64,000 nt of DNA from Liquidambar formosana (Eukaryota; Streptophyta; Magnoliopsida; Saxifragales; Altingiaceae), in contig CM077826.1 in assembly GCA_039720395.1 (NCBI GenBank), positions 24,198,430 through 24,262,429 of the forward strand, written 5' to 3'. The position numbers and the translations under genes were made by a program. The notes beneath the pieces were generated by a model. It worked only from the letters and a program-made list of their open reading frames with translations, did not search any database and was not told the DNA's origin. Shown here piece by piece: positions 48,133 to 60,483 of this stretch. The number at the start of each line of letters is the position of its first letter. Position 1 is the first letter of the stretch.

Positions 48133-48260
48133 AGAAAGAAAGTACTAATTACTACTTGAAGACTTTGAAATAACAACACTTATGACAACTCTAAACAACT
48201 CAGAAAAGAAATACTTAAACAAAAACAAATTGTTTGCTGACTCAAGACTCAAAAGAAATC

Positions 48261-48758
48261 CTACATATCCTCTACTGGCTTAGACTCTTCTTTTTTTGGA
48301 ATAAGAACGGGAGATCCTTCGGTGTACAAATTCTGAAGTGGCTCGCTAACTGTCTGGAATGCTAGAACTGGAACCTCTTCACAATCTTCGATGGCTAGCA
48401 CACATTCTGAAAACAATCGGCCCATAACCTCGGAATCCATGCTATCTGCCCAATCCTCTTCTTCTCTGTCGCTATCTATTGCAGAATCCTTAACCATGGT
48501 TGCTGTGATCGGATACCACTCGGTCTCAAAGAAAATTTCAAACCCTAGGACTCTAGCTCCGATGGACTCCACATAAGTAGGCTCCAGAAAACCACAATAT
48601 GGGAAATCTTCCCCCTCTTTCATAAAGCACCCATTTAAGGTTGGCTTGTAAGGTTTAAGCGGATGAATAACAGTGTGTCCACGAGCTTTAGCAATTTCTT
48701 TTTCTTTTCTCAGCCGCACTTGTTTCTTGTAATCTGCTTGTGTTGGCTTATATCCCAA
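48261..48758 (-). pseudogene. Protease-RT linker of element A
   Basis: Open for 165 codons, in frame with the protease and separated from it by a TAG at 48780-48782. It starts GYKPTQADYKKQVRLRKEKE (a G-patch-like start) and is acidic later on (DREEEDWADSMDSEVMGRL). It has no enzyme motif. Position and composition fit the linker of Tat elements. Confidence 0.7.
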
Positions 48759-48779
48759 GCCAAAGGTATGTAAGGCCGA

Positions 48780-49550
48780 CTAGTGCTTAATTGGCTCTGA
48801 AATTCCTCGGTGCCTTGGTTCCATTCCTATGCCAGGAAAGAAACCCATGATCTTCATGATTTCAGTAACACGCAAGTTCCCATGCAGTGAAAAGTCTAGT
48901 GGGATAAGTTCTCTACCTGTGGGTGCCGAGTTGATAACCTGCACATATTCCAATCCTGAAAACGGCATATCTGAAGGATCGTGCTTGATCTCACAAATGG
49001 AGATTCTTGATATTTGACTAGCAGCGAGTTCATAGTCTCCTTGTAGGGTCACAATAGATCCTTTGTAGGGGAACTTAAGTTTTTGGTGCAAGGACGATGG
49101 GATGGCCCCATTTGGATGGATCCATGGTTGGCTTAGCAAGAGATTGAAACAAGCAGGAACATCGAGAACTTGGAATTCAACCTCAAACTCTGCCGGTCCT
49201 ATGATTAATGGTAAGGTCACCATACCAATTACCTCCCTTCTTGTGTTGTCATATGCTCTCACTGATTGCCTAGATGGCACAAAATCTGTAGGTCCTAACC
49301 CAAGAGATGTAGCAGTACGAAGTGGACACACATTCAAAGCGGAACCATTGTCAATAAGGACAGTGGGAACCCGTTTCCCTAAGGTATCAACAGTTATGTT
49401 CAAAGCTTGCACATGATCTCTCCTCCCTTTTGGCAAATCGGCTTCTATGAAGATTATGGTAGCTGCTTTCTCGATAGGGGTTATAAGACTCACCAACCCT
49501 TCCGGCGAAGTATTGATGGGTACTTGGACATGGTTTAAGAGCTTAAGCAT
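48780..49550 (-). pseudogene. Aspartic protease of element A
   Basis: Open for 256 codons. The active site is VLIDNGSALNVCPLRTA near residues 80-97, with Asn at the place where Thr or Ser is usual. FQVLDVPACFNLLLSQPWIH follows near residue 150 and GRELIPLDFSL near residue 212. It is in frame with Gag upstream, but at least two in-frame stops between 49620 and 49551 separate them. The enzyme would process the polyprotein. Confidence 0.88.
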
Positions 49551-49619
49551 AGTCTAACGGTGCTTGAGAGAAGCCATAAGCAATCCCTATATGGTAATGT
49601 TGGCTTGAGTCTTTTTCAA

Positions 49620-52057
49620 TTACTTTAGGACTTCATCTTCTTCATCGTAGATTTCAGGTCTTTGCCCCTTCTCCAGCGCTTCCACCGGATTTTCATTCTC
49701 AAGGTAGGATGGTTTAAAATGATGACCGCCCCTAGTCAAGTGGTCAACTTCTTCAGCGTCTGCCCATAGATCATTTATTTCATCGCTACAGGTTTCACCC
49801 ATGATGTCTCCCCATTCAAGCATATCTACCTCTTGCATTAGAGACTCTTCTGTTGACTGTCCTTCTTTCAAGGATTTTCTCCATCCGCTTGAGTGGACTG
49901 GGGATTTCTCCATTGGTTGCTCATCTTCCCATGGATTTCCCCATCCGGTTGCACGAATAGGAATTGCCATTGGAGGTGGTGCAGTATAGAGAACATAGAA
50001 GTCAAACTTCCCAGATAGTTCCCCCAATAAACCTACTTCAGGATCTCTGGCGTCATACCTTTCCTTCAACTGTTGCTGAAATGACTTTTGAGGCTTATTT
50101 GGTTTCTTCGGCACTTCCTTCTCAACAACCTTTTCTTTCCTCATAGGCTTCTCTTTGGGATTTGCCCATTCTAGCATATCGATCTCCTGTATGTTTTCTT
50201 CATGTAGGGTAGGCAACAATCTAAGCACTTCACATGGATTCGGCTGTGGAACTATCAGAATTCCCTTGTCGATCAAGTCTTGGACCACTTTCTTTAGCAA
50301 AGTGTAATCCTCAGTATCATGGCCAGATTTTCTATGGTATAGGCAAAATGATGGGTCAGGGACAAGTGAAAGCTGAGGTGGAAGGGGAGTGATAAGGCCT
50401 CTTTTCTTGCAATGGTGAAATACTTTGGTGAGACTCATAGGCAAAGTAGTGTAATGGTGAATGGGTCGAGGTGGATGAGGTGAATTGTCTTCTATTGCAT
50501 TGACATTAGAAGTAGGGGATGGATTGTGGGATGGCAAAGGATTTTGAGTGACATTGGGACGATTAGGAGGAGTAGGTGGGCCTATGATCTTCTTGTCAAT
50601 GAGGTCTTGTATTTTATGTCTGAGACGGATACAACGATCTGTTCTATGGCCTTTGAATGATGGAAATGGCAGTACTCGTTTTCGTTGTACCACCTAGGCA
50701 ATGGATTTGGTGGAGGTATTGGGTCTAGAGGTTTGAGGATGCCCCTTGCTTTCAATCTTTCATAAACCTTGTCTAGTGGTGCATACAAATCAGAGAACTG
50801 ACGAGGAGTAGAATTGTTGCCAATGTTCCATGGCTGTTGTGGAGCGATTGCATTCACTTCAGCGGGTGCCTTTCCATTGTTCCCTATCCGACGAAACCTT
50901 GAAGGATCTTCAACCTTGATAGTGCCATCGGTTATAGCGTCTTCCACTTGTGTCCCAGAACTAATCAGAGCTTTGAAAGTGGGGAAGTGATGAGCGAACA
51001 AGTGCTTGTGATATATAGGCAATAGGTTCTTGACTACCATTCGTATTTGTTCTTCTTCATTAGGCCTATCGAACATCTTAGAAGCTTTCTTCCTCCACCT
51101 AGTGATGTAGGAAGAGAAAGATTCATTTGCCGCCTGTTTGGTAGTCTCCAAGTCTCTCCTTGTCACATCAACCTCCGTGTTGTACTTGTAGTGATCGGTA
51201 AATTCCCTGCACACATCTTCCCATGTTCTAGTCTTTGACTCATCCAAACTTAGAAACCAATGCAGCGAAGAGGTGTTAAGTGATTCATGGAATAATTGGG
51301 CCATTAATTCCTCGGAAGCACCATGAGGTTGCATTGCTCAGATGTACATTTTTAAGTGAGTCTTAGGGCAACCCGTTCCATCAAACTTCTGTAACTCTGG
51401 TATCTTGAATGAAGTCGGCAATCTCACTTGAGGGAAGAGAGAAAGAGTGTGTATATCCACAAAATCATCTGCACGACGAATACCCTTTAAAGTCTTCTCC
51501 AAGGCCAACATCCTTGCAGCCATCATCTTTTGGTCATCACTCATAGGAGGATTTTCAGTGGTGGGGATGAAAGTGGATGATTGGGTGTAAATGGGGATGT
51601 TTTGTAGTAGAGGTTAAGTTTGTGGAAGTGGTGGATTTTGAGGTGACGATTGAGTATGTGGAAGTGGTGGATTTTGGGCTTGGCCTCCAGCTTGAGCAGA
51701 TGGGTTGGATTGATTTTGGACAATAGGGACTTGAGTGTCGGGTATGGCATGATCTGTAGGAACATTGTAGATGAGGACAGGGGTTCGGTTGTTGATCTCT
51801 TGTGCCATTCTTATCAAGGTTTCAGACTTCACTGATACCTCTTCCAACTTCCCAAGTATGTCATTCAATAGCCTCTCAATTCTTCGTGGATCTGTAGGAG
51901 TCCCAGAAACAGATGTCCCCTCAAGTGTAGTTGGGTTATTCAATGCAAAAGTATCATCCATAGCGAGGTCTTGTTCGGTACTTCCTCTGATCAAACGGCC
52001 TGACAAGTCACGAGTCCAAGCAAGCACTCTATTACAACCATAGTTACAAAGTGACAC
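49620..52057 (-). pseudogene. Gag of element A with two zinc motifs, broken
   Basis: The N-terminal part (52057-51614, probably from the Met near 51962) has RIERLLNDILGKLEEVSVK, a likely coiled coil, then a Pro/Gln-rich stretch. Frames 51544-51338 and 51334-50582 carry the capsid region (LPTSFKIPELQKFDGTG, RTWEDVCREFTDHYKYN, RRDLETTKQAANESFSSYI) and are separated by TGA at 51338-51340. A frameshift near 50660 leads to 50693-49620, with HRTDRCIRLRHKIQDLID and a second motif CLYHRKSGHDTEDYTLL. The doubled CX2H...H...C-like motif followed by IQDLID is characteristic of these Gags; element D has a match to the first. Confidence 0.85.
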
Positions 52058-52451
52058 AAAGCGCCTTTAGTCTCCACAATTGATTTAGACAGGCAGGTAA
52101 TGGTCCAATAACATTCCTTTAGTTGGGCCTCTTATCCTTAAGAGCCCAATGGGCTTTAAGTAAGAAGGTCATACTAAAGGGATGTAGGTCGATTGATTTT
52201 AAAGTCATGTTACCCCTTAAGATTAACCACCCACATAGCATTCATTTATATCTCCAACTGCATTCTAGAGTAAGAAACCGGATCGCTGTATCGAGGGCTT
52301 TGTATCATCTTCTCAAAAAACCATGACATGAATTGCATTGCCATTCATTCCATTCACATTCATTCCCACAACACACATTCATGCCACACATACATTCATT
52401 CCATACACACATACGTTCAAACACACATCTACTCTGTACCTACATTCATTC
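52058..52451 (-). other. Leader of element A near gag
   Basis: Untranslated leader of element A as far as the copia-2 insertion point. It has ACACATTCATTCC-like repeated words at 52340-52450. No gene is seen. Confidence 0.5.
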
Positions 52452-54108
52452 TGTTGGGAATCGAACAAGAGGGAAAAATACAAAGGCGGAATATAAAAAT
52501 TTTTCCTACGATTCCCAATCCCATGAATCTAACTATGCATAACACAAAATCAAACCCTAACTACAAAGAGGGTTAGAACACTTACAGAATTTTTGTCTTC
52601 TCCTTTTTGCTCCAAGCTTTGATTCCGGACAGCGGTGAATGAGCAGCCCAAGTGTGCTGCCTCCAACGGTATCCACACCTAGCTAGAGCTTCAAGTCCTT
52701 TCTTTCTTCTTCCTTGTTGTTGCTAGAGGTGGAGAAGAGAGAGAGAGAGAAGAGAGCCTCCAAGGGCTGGACGGCTAGGGTTTATTGTGCAAGCCTATTA
52801 TGCCATGTCACACATAAGTGTGACTTATATAGGCAGCCCACTAAAGGGGGCTGGCCATGGGGAAGAAACCCTAATAGGGTTATGTGTAATTACACTTAAT
52901 TGCACATTAACCCCTATTATTTGTATCAAATACAAATAGGCCTATAAAGAACTATTCTTTATTCACTAAAACCCTTTCTCTCATAGACTTTAAAGCCCTT
53001 CTTGCATGATCAGTGTGTGACCCATTGGGTTCACATCATTAAGTAGTAGGAATAGCACGAGGTGTGCACAATGGAACTCTTTCCATTTAGGGTCTAATTG
53101 GAACTCCTTCCAATTCCTTAATTGATTATAACTCACTTATATCAATTAGGGCTTCTACTAACCATGAGTAACACCTAGCATATGGCTCATGGTGTGGTCC
53201 TTAATGAGGTGAATAGTCATTTACAAAGAACCCTTCTGTTATAGTTTATAGGTTACAATTGCATCCTTCCTTCAACACAATGTCTCCAATTGAACTAATA
53301 GGACATGGAAGTCTGTCAAGTCCCTAGTTCAATTACTTTATACTCATTCATAGATATCAACTCATAGATGAACTCATGAAACTCTTTTCATATTCATCCT
53401 ACCATGGCCATGGATTTAATGAGTTATATTATGAATGCTATATGAGACATTCTCTCTCTTTTTCCTGAGAGTGATGGATCCCTTGTTGATCACTCACATG
53501 CCTTCATACACATAGCAGTAGGGCCAATGAACACCTTTGCAGACCCCTGAATAGGATCTGCACTTAGTGTTATCAAACTTCTAAAGCTACATGCATAAGG
53601 CAACTATGGTGTCTCAGGTCTAAGGATTACTTGTACCACTATAACAATGAGAAACTGATTGACAGGCAGGATAAAACTCCATTCAGTTTATCTCATATCT
53701 TTGGTCACATTCAGTGTACCTATTCTTATAATAGGCACCCACTTGTTGGTTGTAGTGTCTCCACACAAATAGCTTGAGACTAGCTATCCTCCTATAGAGT
53801 CAACCTAACAAGTGCTAGTCCTATGGTTCATTACTGTCCATCATAGTGAACCTTCAACTAGGAATGCTTAAGGAGTTTAGTACAGAGATATATCTATAGT
53901 CTCAAAATTACAACTCTTTGTAATTCCATATTCTCAATTCTAACTCCATGGACATATTATGTAAATATAAATGATGCATATAAACATAATAGAATAAGCC
54001 CTTTTATTAAATCAATAATAAATGTGACATACATAAATGAAATCAAATGATTGTTCCTAATCCCTAAACAATCATCTCTATGATTGGCTCTAGGGCATAA
54101 TCCTAACA
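52452..54108 (-). mobile_element. 3' LTR of copia-2
   Basis: Differs from its partner in the first 50 bases only at CAAAGGCGG against CAAGTGCGG; I saw no other difference when reading along. The PPT word follows at once (CTCCCACTT, plus strand). Confidence 0.94.
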
Positions 54109-57010
54109 ATCTCCCACTTGCACTAAAGCCAATCGACCATGTATCGCATACCTATCTTCTCAAGATGTTGGTCTTAGACATAACCAATTATGTTTTAAAG
54201 CTTTAGTCAGTAGGTCTACAAAAACTTATGTAGATAATATCTTCTGTAATGTATCTATTACCTCTTCCAATGATTCTTCTAATCACTTGGAATTGTCACT
54301 CTATGAGTTTGGACTTTTGATGAGACCGTGATTCCTATACTTGAGCTATAGACCCATTGTTGTCACAAAACAAGGTGTGGGCAACTCAATGGAAGGAACA
54401 ACTCTAAGTTCTAAATGAACTTATAGATCCAAACAGTCTCCTAGACAATGCGACAATTAATTCACCCTTAATAATGGAATCCACTGTATCTTTCATACAG
54501 TTCTTCCATTAAGTATTTCACCAACTAAAGTGAATATAAAATATACCCCATATGGATTATATCCAAATCCATATACCCATCTACTATGAGTTTACAATTT
54601 CCTTATATAATCTAATATTCCAAATTTGAATTGACTGATAACTATTTGTAACAATTACAACATAATAGATATCAGGTTCAATACATAGTGTAGAATAAGG
54701 CTTCTTAACACTTTAAGAACCTTACTTGTGTTATCCTAGGGCACATGCCCTTGAATAATGAATTCTTATCTGAAGTAAATTAGACCTCCCTTAGAATTCT
54801 CCATGTTGAACTCCTTCAACATTTCAACTATGTTTGATGATTTGGAGATACTTAGCAATCTATATGATCTATCTCTATAGATCTTGTTGGATGCTTCTGC
54901 CAAATCTTTCATGAATTAGTTTTTCTCCAAAAACCAAAACTTTACATTAGATAACATTCATATATCATTCATAATGATTAGGATGTCATCTATACTTAGG
55001 ATAAAGAAAAACGACCGCACTCCCACTAACCTTTTATACACTCATGGTCCATCTATACAATGAGAGAAATCAAACAATTTGATTACTTCAACTTTATAGA
55101 TGTTCTAATTATGAGAACCTTGTAGTCTATTAATAGACTTCTATAACTTACACACTTTTATGGTTTTTCACCATTTGATATAACATCTTTATATCCTTTT
55201 TGACATATCTCATATTCAAAATGTGTGTTTATAGATAACAAGATCCAAATGGATTTCAGCACAACTATTATCAAACAAGTTTCTTTATAGACAACTTTTT
55301 GCCTATGTTGAAAACATTCTTAAATAGCCAAGCCTTTTAGGTCTCTACCTGTCCATATTGGATTTAATGACTCTTAGTCATTTCTCAAGTTGATGTCAAA
55401 CATCGCCTAATCATAATCAATAGGATTATCTTGGTGATCTTTATCACCAAAGAACAATTCTTTCACATTCTAATGGAGATACAATATCTCTCTTATGTTA
55501 AAGAAATATCCAATTTGATCTATGAAAAGAATGTGGTGTAATTAAAGGTTTTGCCTCAATAGGGGCAAGGGTTGGATCTTTGTTGGTTTGTGGCTTTACA
55601 AACAATTCTGTAAATTCTATCTACTTTTGCATCTTTCTTGAATGAACTCTTTCTCAAGAAAATCCAGCAATCATCCTAATGGACAACTTTTGTTCATTAG
55701 AGTAATAGAAATACTATCCCAACCACTTTTAGGATATACCACAATTCAACACTTGACCTTATTTCCAGATTGTCTACATTATGTTTCCAGACAAACGTAG
55801 CACAAGCCCAAGCCTTAACTTCTTTAAGTTGGGTTTCTTCCCATATCATATCTGATATAATTGGGACAAAACTGGAGTGAACCCTAAATTATCAATATGT
55901 AGCAATTTTAAGGTATATCCTAGATGGATACATTAGTAAAACTCATTATGGATCAAACCATATCTTAATAGGGTTCAATTCATTCTCTTAGATTCACCAT
56001 TGAGCTATGGTATTCTAAGATGAGTCTACTATAGTTGAATGCATGCTCTACATGACTGTATACATCACAATGTATAGTCAAATTATAAATGTAACTCATT
56101 CACTTCACCAAGTAAAAGATGGGTTTGGTCATCTCATAACCAAGTCATAATCGTTACATTTAAATGAGAGTCTCTACATCTCTTCTATTCTCGGAATACG
56201 TTGCATTCGCTCTAATTAGTCATTTAAATTCAGAAATCAAATTTCTAGAATGTCTTAAATGACCTAGTTAAGAAATAAGTTCCCAAAATTAATCTAGCAA
56301 CTCTTGCTCTATTAAAATTTTTAAAGGTAACTTATTATCTACTTAACTTTCTGCTTCCATTTAGATTACACTATAATCCAAAAACCAAGAAGCAGAACTA
56401 ACCAATAATTTAGTTTAGAGCATGAACCAAAACTTCAAAAGTTTGATTCTTCTAGGAAGACTGATACTTTATCAATTTCCATTTACAATACCTTATGTTT
56501 ACTACAAAATAATTATATTTCTTTGTCTTTGACTTTTCAAGATTTGCTTTCCTCTATGCTTCCATTTTAAATCACATCTAGCTTCTCAAGCTATTCTATG
56601 TGATTAATCATTTTCAAAAAAATGATTATTAATAAACAACTTTTATTACATCCTAGTCCAGAAGAAGTCCTTTATAAGTACTATACTTTATAGTATTATT
56701 TTACTCACCATACAACCTTTGTATGTGATGTAGGACATCAAAGGCATTTGCATTGACTAATTTTGCTTCTGAAGTTCATTAGTCATCAATACTATCATAT
56801 AGCATGGCAACAAGATGCCAATTGCGCATAGTGTCTTTTTCTTCTTAGGATGTTTTATGGAGGGCCTTTAATAAAAGGCCTAATAGCATATAAACAATCT
56901 TTTGAAATTGAGAACAATTCTCAATTTCCTAAGTCAATCAAAGAAATCGGGTTTAGTCAAACTATCAATATCCTATATATTAGGAAATAGGGGTTTTGAG
57001 GTGAGTAATT
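54109..57010 (-). pseudogene. Heavily decayed gag-pol of copia-2
   Basis: The order of words parallels copia-1 (for example 54109-54160, 54290-54330 against 16740-16760, and 55020-55050 against 17575-17610). Substitutions and small indels have removed every long frame. No protein domain reads through. The region is about 750 bases shorter than the copia-1 coding region, so deletions have also occurred. Confidence 0.8.
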
Positions 57011-60000
57011 AGGTAATCTACATAAACAGAGAATTAGATTTCATTTTTATCCATAATGATTGGGTCTTTAATCATATGGTACCTCCCACTATTTTATCAA
57101 ATTCCATACACCCTCTAATGGAATTCGGGAATCTCATTCCTAATGGGGATTGGGGTCCCACTGTGACCTAGAAGCCTCACATGTTAGTTTCTTGGCTTCT
57201 AACCCACAATAAGAAGACAACTCTTTGTCTATTGCTTCATAAGCAAGTTCCAATCGTTTTGCCTCTAGGGAATATACACCTCACATGTTAGTTTCTTGGA
57301 ATACTTCCCTAGTTAAGTTAAACCCATCATTCACACAGGTATGTTTCGCCAAATATATACCTCACATGTTAGTTTCTTGGTATATACCAGTTTAGGCACC
57401 CCATGATATCTCATATGTGATAGTTTCAAGTAATGTCTTTAACATGGGTAGCTCCTACATGTCTGCAGCCAGGTACCCACATTAAGGGACGTTAGATGAT
57501 CCTATAATGATGGAAGGCAATGAAGAATTCATTCCCCAATGACTTCTCCATTTTCAACTTAATATTAAATAAGAGGGGTTTTAAAGGGTCTCATCAAATT
57601 AACATGCATCCTATGTATCAAAATTTAAACATATAAATTATGCTATTTATAATCATACATCTCATGCTATTATAAATCATATATCGCATGCTATTATATA
57701 TCAACATATATAAAGTACCATATTTTGATATTAGTCCCTAAGTGAATAGGTAACATATACCAAACTATGGTATTGGAGCTAATACAATTATCTCATCAAT
57801 TAAAGCTCCCACTATGATGATTATGGACTTTGAGAGGATTCAATCTAAGCCAATAGATTGAATCCAAGGTCTAAGGTGGGTGTAGGTGATCGTAAAATAA
57901 CACATTCGAAACATGCATGCTGTCTTAAAACACTTCTCTAAGCTTTCAAGTCCTTCAATCTGCTCCCTTGGCTTGATGGTCTCCACCATTGGCTTGTTGG
58001 GCTCTATCATGCTCCTTTGGGTCCACCATGCTCCTTAGCGCGCTCTCGATTACATAACATTTACATAATTTAAAGAAAGGGATACATAAGGGGAATGTGG
58101 GGTACATAAGAGAATGATAGAGAGAGAGGGAGAAGGAAGGTAGCATGCAAGCCCCAAATAAATTACATCACCTTAATAAAATTACAACTCTTGTAAATAA
58201 TAACATCCCATTCATAAGACGGCCAATCACAATTGGTTTAAAGGGTATAGTCCATAATCATCATCCAAGCACATACATACAATCTCATTGCATAATGTAA
58301 AGAAAAACTGTAAGCATTAAAACATATGGGCATTATGGTAATTCTCTTGAATGATTTACATTAATCTCATTAATGCATCCTAATCTTATTAGGTTTTAAC
58401 AAAAATATCCAGAATTAAATAAAGTCTTAACATTTAAGACATTACAGTTTCAATTAATCAAATTAATTTAAAACATGTAAAGTTTCCTAAAATAACTCTA
58501 ATATCCAATATTAGGGTTTCCTTAATTAAACAAAACAATTTCATTTAATTAAGAATTTCCAGATTTTAATTTAATCCCTAATTGTGTTTTAAACCATTTA
58601 AAACATTATAAAATTAATCAATATTAATTAAATAATTAATATAGGAATTAAATAAAATCATTAAAATGATGAATTAGTGTATTAGGGTTTCCTAAAACCC
58701 TAAACCCTAAATGCATAACCCTAAACCCTAAATGCAAGCCCTAATCATTAAATGCCTTATGATTGGTCATTTAATGTCCAATCATTAAAACCCTAGGTTC
58801 ATATGGTATTTAATAAAAGGGATTAGGGTTTAATTAATGCCAAATAGGGTATTAATTACCCTTAATTAATTACACTAATTAGGGTTTCCAAAACCCTAAC
58901 CCTAGACATCATTAATGGTATTAATTATGCCCTAACAATCAATAACCATGATTGGTCATTTAATGACCAATCATTAACTCTTAATTAAGGTTATTAATAT
59001 TCCAATTAGGGTTTTAATTAATGCCATAATGAAATTAGGGTTTCATCATTAACTCAAAATTAGGGTTTCATCCTTAACTCTATGCAGCCGTCACTACCAG
59101 GGGGCTGCCTGAGCTTGGCTAGGCTGCCATGGCCACCAACGACTGTGGGAGGCCATGGCCAGTCATGGGAGAACATCCTAGGGGTGTGGGACAAGCCTCT
59201 GGACACGTGAGAAGTGGTGGAAGTGGCTGCCATCATCAAGAACAATTAGGGTTTCCAAAACCCATTGCTGGAGCCATTGTTGCAGACCTTGAAAGTCACA
59301 ATAGCTTCTAAATCCTTATCAATTCGACTCCTCCATTGAAACCAGCTTTTGTATCATGTCCCTACATGAAATACTAAGCTAATAGAAGAGGTTTGGATGA
59401 TCAAATCATCACCAATTGTTCTAAACAATTAAAACAACAGTAGGCTGCCCAGAATTTGACAGCACACTGTCCATGGTCAGAAATTGATTTTAAAAACCCA
59501 GCAAGATGAATGAATTAGGCTACCAAACGAATTTTCCCAGTATCCTACATGTCTTAGGAAACTAATGCAATTGGTTTCATGCAATTTGGAGTTCCCTAAC
59601 TCAAGTTCTAATCAAAACTCCATTGATGACTTTTCTGCAGAGAAAATCTGCTATGCTGTTCATGAAAAATTTTCAAACTTTTTGAATCTTTTTCCATCAA
59701 AACCTTTTTGAAACTTAAAGAAAATCATATACACATGATATATAATGATCCTACAATGATCTTCCATCATAAATACAGCAGCTTTAATTAGAATTAATTG
59801 CAAGAACCTTAGGGTTCTAAAACCCAGATTCAGCCTCCATGGTGTTCTTCTCCTTCTTCCTTCTGTTCTAGCATCTTAATCCAATTATGATACATCTAAA
59901 TGCTTGGGAACCTTTCCCTACCATGTCTAGAACATAACCCAAGTGGTGGCAACCATTGCCATGCCTTTGATCTCCATCAATAACTCAAAGTTGTGGCTAT

Positions 60001-60470
60001 TGCATCATTCCCGAGCAAAACTGTCTTTCCAGACAGCCTGTAGTAAAAAATTCATAACTTTCACTACAGAACTCGGATTGACGCACCGTTTGTTGGGTTG
60101 GAAAGCTTATTCAAAGAGCTTTCTAACCATATATGGCTCGAAAAGTTTGGAGAAGAACTCTGAATTCGGCAGGCAAAACAAGATTACGGTTTTTCATGGC
60201 AACCATGAAAACTGTTCATAACAGTTTTATAAAACCCTAGTTTCCTTATTCTTCTTCTCCAAACTCAAACCCTATGCAACCTATTGCATCCATGGATACA
60301 CTTAACCATCAATTAGAAGAGGAGTAGAAGAGAATTGACCTAGGGTTCCAAACCCTAGGTTCAGCCATGGACGAAAACCAATTATGCAGAAAAATTTTTC
60401 CAGATTTTTGCATCATTCAACTACACCATAATTACCAGCCCATATGTATTTTGTATTATGCATAATCATG
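57011..60470 (-). other. Leader of copia-2
   Basis: Closely similar to 20231-23247, including the three CACATGTTAGTTTCTTG words (about 57178, 57283 and 57364) and the telomere-like block (58685-58745). About 400 bases at 59836-60237 have no counterpart in copia-1. Confidence 0.75.
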
Positions 60471-60482
60471 GCTCTGATACCA
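60471..60482 (-). other. Primer-binding site of copia-2 (initiator tRNA-Met)
   Basis: TGGTATCAGAGC on the minus strand, one base from the LTR, as in copia-1. Confidence 0.92.
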
Positions 60483-60483
60483 C

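Noticed and set aside
52714..52899. Frame of 61 codons, identical at 60746-60931
   Set aside because: Part of the copia-2 LTR on the wrong strand. Identity reflects LTR identity.
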